Shown here one piece after another: positions 1-5,185 of a stretch of DNA of 11,384 nt. The notes beneath the pieces are model-generated. The model saw only the letters and a list, made by a program, of their open reading frames with translations, did no database searches and was not told the DNA's origin. The stretch's first letter is position 1. Each line of letters opens with the position of its first letter. The DNA comes from Deltaproteobacteria bacterium (GTDB taxonomy: Bacteria; Desulfobacterota; Desulfobaccia; Desulfobaccales; 0-14-0-80-60-11): positions 1-11,384 of the forward strand of contig JAKAGH010000069.1 in the NCBI GenBank assembly GCA_021817645.1. The letters run 5' to 3'. The position numbers were made by a program, and so were the translations under genes.

Positions 1-457
1 AGGCGTTGGTAGTAAAGCCGCTTTCGATCATGGCCAGATAGGCCAGGTCTTCCGGCAGGCCGTATTCCTGGAAGACCTCTTTGATCATGGGCAAATAGCG
101 GGTGGAGCGGGCCAGATAACGGCGGATGACTTCTTTGCGTTCGGTGGAGAAATAGACCAGATAGGCCCTGACCTGTTTGTTGATCTGAATGGGCGCATCA
201 AATTTGACCTGATGGTCCCATTTCTTCATTTCCTCTTCCAGGCCCGGGTCCCAGCCGGGGATGCCGCTCTTAGCGTAGAGTTCCTCCAGACGTTTGGCGC
301 TCAGCTCCTCGGTCAAAGGCGGCTCTGCGTTATCGTCGGGAATGGAGGCGGTGGTAACTTGCGGTACCGGCTCATCTTTTACTAGAGCCTGGTGGCCGCC
401 GCCACAACCCATCAAGAAGACAAAACAAAGAACTACCCCCATCCCCCATGAAAACAT
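1..457 (-). CDS. Lytic murein transglycosylase lipoprotein, MltD-like (N-terminal 152 residues, cut by window edge)
   Basis: Read leftward from ATG at 457-455. The start is supported by GAGG about six bases upstream. The product begins MFSWGMGVVLCFVFLMGCGG, a short hydrophobic stretch followed by a lipobox (LMGC, lipidated Cys18), so the protein should be anchored in the outer or inner membrane facing the periplasm. A low-complexity acidic linker follows. From about residue 100 the sequence matches the start of a family 1 SLT domain: RYLPMIKEVFQEYGLPEDLA, then LAMIESGF with the presumed catalytic Glu145. This family cleaves the MurNAc-GlcNAc bond of peptidoglycan, forming 1,6-anhydroMurNAc. 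The rest of the catalytic domain and any C-terminal LysM repeats lie outside the window. The gene diverges from the membrane protein gene at 1065. MltD is the closest architecture I recognise, but without the C-terminus another lipoprotein transglycosylase is possible. Confidence 0.88.
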   Translation of the reverse strand, partial: MFSWGMGVVLCFVFLMGCGGGHQALVKDEPVPQVTTASIPDDNAEPPLTEELSAKRLEELYAKSGIPGWDPGLEEEMKKWDHQVKFDAPIQINKQVRAYLVYFSTERKEVIRRYLARSTRYLPMIKEVFQEYGLPEDLAYLAMIESGFTTNA

Positions 458-732
458 ATCATTACCTCATAAGAAGGGTATGAACCGGCTTGGCAGGATT
501 TCAGGACACATTGTCCCGCCTCCCCCACTAAAGACGGGCCTGCACATCCTTTGTTTGCCTTCCTATACCAGATAATACCCACTAAAATCAAGGGAAAAAT
601 GGTTTTACCGGCTCTTTTAAACAACCTGATCAATGGCGCCACAAGACTGGGCCATGATATTTTAGTGAATATTCAATAAATTAAACAGCGATAGGGAGGT
701 TGTCTATCAATTTCATATTTCGGTGCCCCAAG

Positions 733-760
733 TTGAGTGCGTCATGGATAAGAGTATAAT
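733..760 (+). promoter_or_regulatory. Sigma70-like promoter TTGAGT-N16-TATAAT
   Basis: A perfect -10 hexamer TATAAT (755-760) lies 16 bases after TTGAGT (733-738), which matches four of six -35 consensus bases. Transcription would start near 767 and read through the 20-codon frame at 831 and the repeat cluster toward the membrane protein gene. This is a motif match only. Confidence 0.5.
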
Positions 761-830
761 GGGAGTTGATTTGGATAAATTAAGGTAACATTCCTCTTGA
801 CCAGGGAAAGGATAATAGTAAGAATTATTT

Positions 831-893
831 ATGGAATTCTTTATGACATTATTATCGGCATTATCCGTAGTCGTTAGCTCTCTCGCAATTTAG
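831..893 (+). CDS. Possible 20-residue hydrophobic peptide
   Basis: ATG at 831 opens a 20-codon frame ending in TAG at 891-893. The peptide MEFFMTLLSALSVVVSSLAI is almost wholly hydrophobic, has one acidic residue near its start, and could form a single membrane segment. It lies about 65 bases downstream of the predicted start of transcription of the promoter at 733-760. Against it: no Shine-Dalgarno sequence at proper spacing (AAAGGA lies too far upstream), and a frame this short arises readily by chance. I recognise no known small-protein or toxin family. Confidence 0.2.
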   Translation: MEFFMTLLSALSVVVSSLAI

Positions 894-902
894 AAAGAGT
901 CT

Positions 903-960
903 GTAGGGCTGGCGTCTCGCCCGCCTCACTCATCCACACAGTCTGTAAAGCCTGGGCTCA
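903..960. repeat. Degenerate GTAG-headed REP/BIME-like hairpin pair (copy A)
   Basis: GTAG at 903-906 leads into a GGCG-TCT-CGCC hairpin (first arm to about 925). A second, decayed arm follows, CACAGTCTGTAAAGCCTGGG. It aligns with the intact copy at 2146-2203 in order, spacing and most bases, but its second stem no longer pairs well. GTAG followed by a hairpin is the hallmark of REP sequences associated with RAYT (Y1 tyrosine) transposases; no such gene lies in this window. Confidence 0.65.
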
Positions 961-970
961 GTTTAGAACT

Positions 971-1022
971 TTTCAGGCAGTCGCTCATTGGCTTCCGGCC
1001 CAAACATAAATTATGAAAAATT
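971..1022. repeat. 52-base dispersed module with hairpin (copy A)
   Basis: This stretch aligns almost end to end with 2092-2144. Both begin TTTCAG, share GCAGTCGCTCAT, and end in TTATGAAAAATT. The middle differs in sequence, but both copies can fold: TTGG...CCAA here, TGAGCC...GGCTCA in the other. In this copy it follows the GTAG-headed pair; in the other copy it precedes it. Confidence 0.65.
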
Positions 1023-1040
1023 GAGGGGTATCATAGTCTT

Positions 1041-1075
1041 AACTTTGAATTTGGAACCTGAAACTTGGAACTTTT
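1041..1075. repeat. Heptanucleotide tandem repeat, AACTTGG type, five units
   Basis: Five consecutive 7-base units: AACTTTG, AATTTGG, AACCTGA, AACTTGG, AACTTTT. The last two overlap the TTG start codon (1065) of the longest reading of the membrane protein gene, so the repeat may form part of its leader or of its first codons. The pattern resembles short tandemly repeated repetitive (STRR) heptamers described in cyanobacteria. Confidence 0.6.
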
Positions 1076-2039
1076 CGAAGCAGCTTTCTTGATCTTACGC
1101 CGGCTTAAGGAAAGCGAATCCTTGCGAAAATTTTTGGCTTTTTTATTGATAGCTGCGGCCCCCCTCATCTGGGCCGGGTCCTGGTGGGGCGCACTGCATG
1201 GCCGGGAACCCTTTGTCTCCTGGCTCTACTTCTTTGCCTGGTGGCCCTATCTCCTCTGCCTGGACGCCCTGCTGTGTCTCCAGGAAGGGAATTTCTGGCT
1301 GCTCTCCCGGCCCCGGAAGACCTTAAAGCTACTGGCCTGGTCGGTGACCTGCTGGCTGATATTCGAGGCCTTTAATCTGGTTTTGCAAAACTGGCGCTAT
1401 GCCGGGATGCTTCCCCTTTGGCGGCAGCGCTGGCCCGGCTATGTGTTGGCTTTTGCCACCGTGCTCCCCGGCATCCTCCTCACCGCCCGGGTACTGGCCG
1501 CATCCGGAGCCTGGCAGGGGGTTCAGGGCCAGAGCCGCGGCTGGACCTCCTGGCAGCCCCTCTGGCTCCTTATGGGCACGGTTTGCCTGGTCCTCACCCT
1601 GACCCTGCCCCATTATGCCTTTGCCCTGGTGTGGGGAGCCTTCTTCTTTCTCCTGGACCCGGTTTGCGACCTGCTGGGGGGAGAATCCCTGACCCAGCGC
1701 TGGCTGGCGGGCGAGCGCCAGGAAATTTTTTGTCTGCTGGCCGCGGGTCTCATCTGCGGGGTGTGGTGGGAGATGTGGAACTACCCGGCCGCGGCCAAAT
1801 GGATTTATACCTTGCCGGTCCTTAACTTTGGTAAAATCTTCGAAATGCCCGCCTTAGGCTACCTGGGGTTCCTGCCCTTTGCCCTGGAATGTGCGGTCAT
1901 GTATAATTTATTTAAAGCCCTGGAAGAAAAGGTGCTTACCACGCCCCGGCGGCGGCGCTGGTTTTGGCTGGCGCAACTGGCCTTCTGGGTGGCGATGTTT
2001 GCGGCTATCGACGTCTGGACGGTGATTTCCTTCATGTAG
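1065..2039 (+). CDS. Multi-pass membrane protein of unknown function
   Basis: 324 residues from TTG 1065. Hydrophobic segments suggest about nine membrane spans, near residues 24-41, 50-73, 87-106, 125-146, 165-205 (two), 220-236, 262-285 and 300-324. The most conserved-looking parts are WWEMWNYP (234-241) and EMPALGYLGFLPFALE (260-275), which carry acidic and aromatic residues at membrane boundaries and could be a substrate or cofactor site. I associate this pattern with uncharacterised bacterial membrane proteins but cannot name a family or function. The start is uncertain: TTG 1065 lies inside a heptamer repeat with poor ribosome binding, while TTG 1122 is preceded by AAGGAAAG about ten bases upstream and gives a tidier N-terminus, MRKFLAFLLIAAAPL. 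The stop codon TAG (2037-2039) is part of the GTAG head of the downstream inverted repeat. The gene is bracketed by two copies of a composite repeat. Confidence 0.82.
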   Translation: MELFEAAFLILRRLKESESLRKFLAFLLIAAAPLIWAGSWWGALHGREPFVSWLYFFAWWPYLLCLDALLCLQEGNFWLLSRPRKTLKLLAWSVTCWLIFEAFNLVLQNWRYAGMLPLWRQRWPGYVLAFATVLPGILLTARVLAASGAWQGVQGQSRGWTSWQPLWLLMGTVCLVLTLTLPHYAFALVWGAFFFLLDPVCDLLGGESLTQRWLAGERQEIFCLLAAGLICGVWWEMWNYPAAAKWIYTLPVLNFGKIFEMPALGYLGFLPFALECAVMYNLFKALEEKVLTTPRRRRWFWLAQLAFWVAMFAAIDVWTVISFM

Positions 2040-2083
2040 GGTGCGTCTTACGCACCAGTTTTGGCGCGTAAGACGCACCCTAC
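2036..2083. repeat. GTAG...CTAC inverted repeat, REP/BIME-like, 18-bp perfect arms
   Basis: GTAGGGTGCGTCTTACGC (2036-2053) is followed, after a 12-base loop, by its exact reverse complement (2066-2083). Each arm also contains a smaller GTAG plus GGTGCGT-CTT-ACGCACC type hairpin, so it reads as two REP units facing each other. The first GTAG supplies the stop codon of the upstream gene. As RNA it would form a strong stem and could protect the 3' end or help termination, but there is no U-run. Confidence 0.8.
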
Positions 2084-2091
2084 GAGAGACA

Positions 2092-2144
2092 TTTCAGAGC
2101 AGTCGCTCATGAGCCTTTGGCTCACGTATAAGTTATGAAAAATT
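2092..2144. repeat. 53-base dispersed module with hairpin (copy B)
   Basis: Second copy of the 971-1022 module, with shared ends (TTTCAG and TTATGAAAAATT) and a shared GCAGTCGCTCAT core. Its internal hairpin is TGAGCC-TTT-GGCTCA. It directly precedes the intact GTAG-headed pair at 2146, reversed in order relative to copy A. Confidence 0.65.
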
Positions 2145-2145
2145 C

Positions 2146-2203
2146 GTAGGCGGGCGTCTTCGCCCGCCTGATTAATCCGCACAGGCTGGAAAGCCTGTGC
2201 TAC
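2146..2203. repeat. Intact REP/BIME-like pair (copy B)
   Basis: GTAG (2146-2149) opens a perfect stem GGCGGGCG (2149-2156)/CGCCCGCC (2161-2168). After a short spacer a second perfect stem, GCACAGGCT (2179-2187)/AGCCTGTGC (2192-2200), ends in CTAC (2200-2203), the inverted GTAG. In both halves the last G of GTAG is the first base of the stem. This is the head-to-head layout expected of a bacterial interspersed mosaic element. Confidence 0.8.
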
Positions 2204-2243
2204 CGCTAAAACTTTTTGAAGCAGGAAATAAATAATCTCGTTA

Positions 2244-3632
2244 ATGGCGAGTCGTGCCTGCCCTAATTTAATGAATCCAAAGCCCCTCACACCGAAAACA
2301 GAAAACAGAAAACAGAAAACCGTCTTCCCCATCTCCCTGGGCTGCCCCAAGAACCTGGTGGACACGGAAATCATGCTGGGCCTGCTCCGGCAGGAGGGCT
2401 GGAAGGTGGTGGCCGCGCCGGAGGCGGCAAACCTGCTGCTGGTGAATACCTGCGGCTTTATTCAGGACGCCTGTCAGGAGGCGGTGGACACCATCCTGGA
2501 ACTGGCCCGTTATAAGGAGGCCGATCCCGGCAAACGCCTGGTGGTCACCGGCTGCCTGGTGCAGCGCTATGGCCCGGACCTGGCCGCCCAGTTGCCGGAG
2601 GTGGATATTTTTTTGGGGGTCAACGACTTCCCCCGGCTGCCCCGGATTCTTCAAGGTGCTGCCCATCAAGAATCCCGCCTGTTGGCTGAGACCATCCCCT
2701 TCGACTATGCCGCGCCTCAGCCCCGCTATCCGGCCACCCCCAGCAGTTTTGCCTATCTGAAAATCGCCGAGGGCTGTAGCCATCGCTGCACTTTTTGTAC
2801 GATCCCGTCCATCCGCGGCCCCTATCGCCGCCGGCCCCTGAGAACCCTGCTGGCCGAAGCCGAAGCTCTGGCTGCATCAGGAGTCAAGGAACTGAACCTG
2901 GTGGCGCAGGACACCACTGCGTACCCGGGCTTGCCAGAGCTGCTGCGGGAGCTTTGCGGGATTCGGGGCCTGGAGTGGATTCGCTTGCTCTACGCCCACC
3001 CGGCCCGGATTACTCGGGAGTTGCTGGAGACCATGGCCGTACATCCCCAGATCTGCCCGTATCTCGATCTGCCCATCCAGCACGGCCATGATGAGATGCT
3101 CCGGCGGATGGGCCGGGGTTACTCCCGCCGGCTGATTTTGGCAACCTGCCGCCTGATCCGGGACTTTCTCCCCCATGCGGCCTTGCGCACTTCGGTGATG
3201 GTGGGCTTTCCCGGAGAAACCGACGCACACTTTACCGCTCTTTGCGACCTTATCGAAGAGGTGCGTTTTGAGCACTTAGGAGTTTTTCTCTACTCGCCGG
3301 AAGAAGGTGCGCCCGCGGCCCGGTTTACCTCACAGGTGCCCCGGCGGCTGGCCCGGCAGCGGGCCCGGTTGATAAAAACCTTACAGGCCCAGATCGTTAA
3401 AACCAGACAAAAATCCCTGAAGGGCACCATTCAGCCGGTGCTGGTGGCAGGAGTGAGCAGCGAAAGCGAATATCTGCTGGCCGGCCGCCTCATTACCCAG
3501 GCCCCGGAGATCGACGGCCAGGTCTTTATCACCGGCGGCGACGCCCGGGTCGGCGAAATCCAGCCGGTGCGCATCAAGCGGGCCTTGCCCTATGATCTGG
3601 TGGGAGAGGTGGTTAAAGAAAGTGATCAGTGA
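2244..3632 (+). CDS. rimO: Ribosomal protein S12 methylthiotransferase RimO
   Basis: A radical SAM methylthiotransferase that adds a methylthio group to the conserved aspartate of ribosomal protein S12 (Asp88/89), using two 4Fe-4S clusters in the cytoplasm. The UPF0004 domain (about 27-150) begins ISLGCPKNLVDTE and carries cluster cysteines Cys34, Cys70 and Cys104. The radical SAM motif is GCSHRCTFC with Cys178, Cys182 and Cys185, followed by IRGPYRRR. The C-terminal TRAM domain covers roughly 390-455. The GCPKN and SIRGPYRRR signatures favour RimO over MiaB. At 462 residues it is longer than usual: about 25 extra residues precede the domain, partly encoded by a GAAAACA heptamer repeat. ATG 2244 and ATG 2271 are both possible starts and neither has a good ribosome-binding site; I give the longer. 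The stop TGA (3630-3632) falls inside another heptamer repeat. ispB follows under its own promoter. Confidence 0.93.
   Translation: MASRACPNLMNPKPLTPKTENRKQKTVFPISLGCPKNLVDTEIMLGLLRQEGWKVVAAPEAANLLLVNTCGFIQDACQEAVDTILELARYKEADPGKRLVVTGCLVQRYGPDLAAQLPEVDIFLGVNDFPRLPRILQGAAHQESRLLAETIPFDYAAPQPRYPATPSSFAYLKIAEGCSHRCTFCTIPSIRGPYRRRPLRTLLAEAEALAASGVKELNLVAQDTTAYPGLPELLRELCGIRGLEWIRLLYAHPARITRELLETMAVHPQICPYLDLPIQHGHDEMLRRMGRGYSRRLILATCRLIRDFLPHAALRTSVMVGFPGETDAHFTALCDLIEEVRFEHLGVFLYSPEEGAPAARFTSQVPRRLARQRARLIKTLQAQIVKTRQKSLKGTIQPVLVAGVSSESEYLLAGRLITQAPEIDGQVFITGGDARVGEIQPVRIKRALPYDLVGEVVKESDQ
2294..2321. repeat. Heptanucleotide tandem repeat GAAAACA, four units
   Basis: Three exact GAAAACA units and one GAAAACC occupy 2294-2321. 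They are translated as the Lys/Glu/Asn/Gln-rich segment PKTENRKQKT just before the folded RimO domain. Because seven is not a multiple of three, any change in unit number would shift the frame between the ATG codons at 2244/2271 and the conserved domain. Confidence 0.75.
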
Positions 3633-3700
3633 TCAGTGGCCAGTTTTTTCACTGACTTCTGATTACTGATCACTGGTCACTGATAACTGATAACTGATCA
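3621..3700. repeat. Inverted heptanucleotide repeats, TGATCAG / CTGATNA
   Basis: Left arm: TGATCAG, TGATCAG, TGGCCAG (3623-3643). Right arm: seven 7-base units from 3652 to 3700 (CTGACTT, CTGATTA, CTGATCA, CTGGTCA, CTGATAA, CTGATAA, CTGATCA). The segments 3621-3637 and 3665-3681 pair over 17 bases with one G-U, so the transcript could fold into a long hairpin at the rimO 3' end. The repeat contains the rimO stop codon. It lacks a U-run after the stem, so an intrinsic terminator role is unproven. Confidence 0.75.
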
Positions 3701-3723
3701 CCATCCAGCCCCCCGCGAAAAGT

Positions 3724-3752
3724 TTGACATCCTCAGGGGAGTAAGTTATTTT
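3724..3752 (+). promoter_or_regulatory. Sigma70-like promoter of ispB, TTGACA-N17-TATTTT
   Basis: A consensus -35 (TTGACA, 3724-3729) lies 17 bases before TATTTT (3747-3752). Transcription would begin near 3759, leaving a leader of only about 12 bases before the ATG at 3771. This separates ispB from rimO transcriptionally. Confidence 0.55.
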
Positions 3753-3770
3753 ATTCACAATAAAAGAGCT

Positions 3771-4739
3771 ATGAGCGCAAAAGGCATTCTCAAGGAGCTG
3801 GAGGGGGAGGTTCAAGCCATCAACCAGGCGTTGGTGGACAATCTCCAATCCCATGTTCCTTTAATCTCCCAGGTGGGGCGGCATATCCTCCTCAGCGGCG
3901 GCAAGCGCATCCGTCCCCTCCTCTTCCTGTTATCAGCCCGGATGTGTGGTTGCCGTGGTGCATATCTAGCCGATTTCTCTACTATTTTTGAATATCTGCA
4001 CGCAGCCACCCTCCTGCACGATGATGTGGTGGACGCCGCGGACGTGCGCCGGGGGCAGTCCACCGCCAACACCATCTGGGGCAACCAGGCCGTGATCCTG
4101 GTGGGCGACTTCCTGCTCTCCAAGGCGCTGTCCCTGGCGGTGACCACCAATCAACTGCGGGTGCTCAAGGTCCTGGCCCAGACCACCACCATGATGGCCG
4201 AAGGCGAGATTCTGCAACTGCTGCACACCAGCAACCTGAAAATCAATGAAACAGAGTACCTGGAGGTCGTCAACCGGAAGACCGCGATCCTCATGGCCGC
4301 GGCCTGCCAAATCGGGGCCATTTTGGGCGACGCGCCCCCCGAGCAGGAAGAGGCCCTGACGCAATTCGGGTTAAATCTGGGGATCACCTTCCAGGTGATT
4401 GACGATATTCTGGATTTTACCGGTAATGAGCGGGAAATGGGCAAGCCCATCGGCAACGACCTGAAGGAAGGCCGCATCACCCTGCCGCTGATCCATGCGC
4501 TGAACCAGGCCACCCCCGCGGATCGGGAGAGGTTGCAGGAGATTGCCCAGAATCTGGAGCCGGAAACGGTCCCGGAATTGCGGCAACTTCTGGATAAATA
4601 CGGGGCCCTGGACCATGCCCGCCAACTGGCCCGGGAATACACCCTGAAGGCCCAGGGCAACCTGGAAGCCTTTCCCCAGGTGCCCGAGAAGGCCTACTTC
4701 CGGTCCTTCACGGAAGAGCTGCTGGACCGGACGTATTAA
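3771..4739 (+). CDS. ispB: All-trans polyprenyl diphosphate synthase (IspB/octaprenyl type)
   Basis: A class I trans-prenyltransferase of 322 residues, the usual length. It extends an allylic diphosphate with isopentenyl diphosphate units to make the side chain of menaquinone or ubiquinone. Visible motifs: GGKRIRP (43-49), binding the substrate diphosphate; the first aspartate-rich motif DDVVD (84-88) with RRGQ after it; KTA (170-172); and the second aspartate-rich motif DDILD (211-215). Both Mg2+-binding motifs are intact, so the enzyme should be active. Only two residues (VV) separate the first-motif aspartates, as in long-chain synthases. Chain length cannot be read with certainty; a farnesyl/geranylgeranyl product is less likely. 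The start ATG 3771 has a weak AGAG just upstream and a very short predicted leader. The protein should be cytosolic, possibly membrane-associated. Confidence 0.9.
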   Translation: MSAKGILKELEGEVQAINQALVDNLQSHVPLISQVGRHILLSGGKRIRPLLFLLSARMCGCRGAYLADFSTIFEYLHAATLLHDDVVDAADVRRGQSTANTIWGNQAVILVGDFLLSKALSLAVTTNQLRVLKVLAQTTTMMAEGEILQLLHTSNLKINETEYLEVVNRKTAILMAAACQIGAILGDAPPEQEEALTQFGLNLGITFQVIDDILDFTGNEREMGKPIGNDLKEGRITLPLIHALNQATPADRERLQEIAQNLEPETVPELRQLLDKYGALDHARQLAREYTLKAQGNLEAFPQVPEKAYFRSFTEELLDRTY

Positions 4740-4762
4740 AAGCAGTTTTTAGTTATCCGTTT

Positions 4763-4826
4763 GTAGGGCGGGCCTCCGGCCCGCTGTCCTTATCCTGGCG
4801 GCGCGGGCTTTTCAGCTTGTGCCAAC
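4763..4826. repeat. REP/BIME-like hairpin pair (partly decayed)
   Basis: GTAG (4763-4766) is followed by a perfect stem GCGGGCC (4768-4774)/GGCCCGC (4778-4784) with a TCC loop. A second stem, GGCGCGGGCT (4800-4809)/AGCTTGTGCC (4814-4823), pairs fully only if G-U pairs are allowed and ends in CAAC, one base from CTAC. The layout matches 2146-2203. Confidence 0.65.
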
Positions 4827-4904
4827 GCAGATTGAACCCAGCCGTTAAATTTTGTTCAGTTTTGCGGATGCCTGTTGATTCGCGTTCATCCGGGCACTGA
4901 TCAA

Positions 4905-4992
4905 AACTCCCCCCTTTGAAAAAGGGGGGCTGGGGGGGGATTTGGTAAGCCTTTGCAAATCCCTCTAAATCCTCTTTTTCAAAGGGGAACTT
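4905..4992. repeat. MITE-like inverted-repeat element, 88 bp
   Basis: The left arm, 4905-4943, reads AACTCCCCCCTTTGAAAAAG onward; the right arm, 4957-4992, is its imperfect reverse complement and ends in AAAGGGGAACTT. A 13-base spacer separates them. Small CCCCTTTGAAAAAGGGG elements of this kind are common dispersed repeats in bacterial genomes. No coding capacity, and no evident target duplication. Confidence 0.65.
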
Positions 4993-5173
4993 GAAGAATC
5001 GTCTGCCAGTATTAGCCGTTTCTAGATGAACACTAATTCCCTGCCGGACCTCTGCCCTACCTGATTACCTGAACATAGGAAAAACCGGTTGAGAATTATC
5101 GAGAAACCTGATAGTTAAAAGTTTGCTCTACTCCCGGCTGGAAAATCCGGGCCGGGCTGGCTACCTTGAGGGA

Positions 5174-5179
5174 AGGGAG
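5174..5179 (+). promoter_or_regulatory. Ribosome-binding site AGGGAG fixing the EF-G-like start
   Basis: AGGGAG lies six bases before ATG 5186. It decides against the upstream in-frame TTG at 5123, which would add 21 residues absent from EF-G proteins. Confidence 0.8.
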
Positions 5180-5185
5180 AACTTG

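Larger units (their letters stand above)
458..1064. other. 607-base divergent intergenic region with promoter and repeats
   Basis: No long reading frame with family resemblance was found here. The stretch 458-720 should hold the leftward promoter of the transglycosylase gene, but I could not settle on one hexamer pair. The stretch 733-760 holds a convincing rightward promoter. A 20-codon hydrophobic frame occurs at 831-893. From 903 onward the spacer is made of repeats: a degenerate GTAG-headed hairpin pair, a 52-base module, and heptamer repeats running into the next gene. Confidence 0.7.
4740..5185. other. 446-base intergenic region with two repeat elements
   Basis: No gene is supported here. 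It contains the GTAG-headed pair at 4763-4826 and the 88-base inverted-repeat element at 4905-4992. The remainder, 4993-5173, presumably holds the promoter of the EF-G-like gene; TTGAGA at 5089 with GATAGT 15 bases later is the best but weak candidate. I see no clear terminator for ispB other than the repeat stems. Confidence 0.6.

Noticed and set aside
742..786. 14-codon frame starting at ATG 742
   Set aside because: It overlaps the promoter hexamers, is very short and has no ribosome-binding site.
903..2224. Insertion sequence carrying the membrane protein as a transposon cargo
   Set aside because: No transposase, terminal inverted repeats of IS type or target duplication were seen; only small repeats flank the gene, so it was kept as a finding rather than called a mobile element.
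2048..2374. 108-codon minus-strand frame over the repeats and the rimO start
   Set aside because: Its translation is largely that of the repeats (for example the heptamer-derived FCFLFSVF) and no protein family is visible.
3621..3700. CRISPR array or tandem regulator-binding array
   Set aside because: Units are 7 bases with no spacers of constant length, and the arms are inverted; it is a heptamer repeat, not CRISPR.
3663..3854. 63-codon minus-strand frame ending in VISYQLSVTSDQ
   Set aside because: The ending is simply the translated heptamer repeat, a known spurious pattern in annotated genomes.
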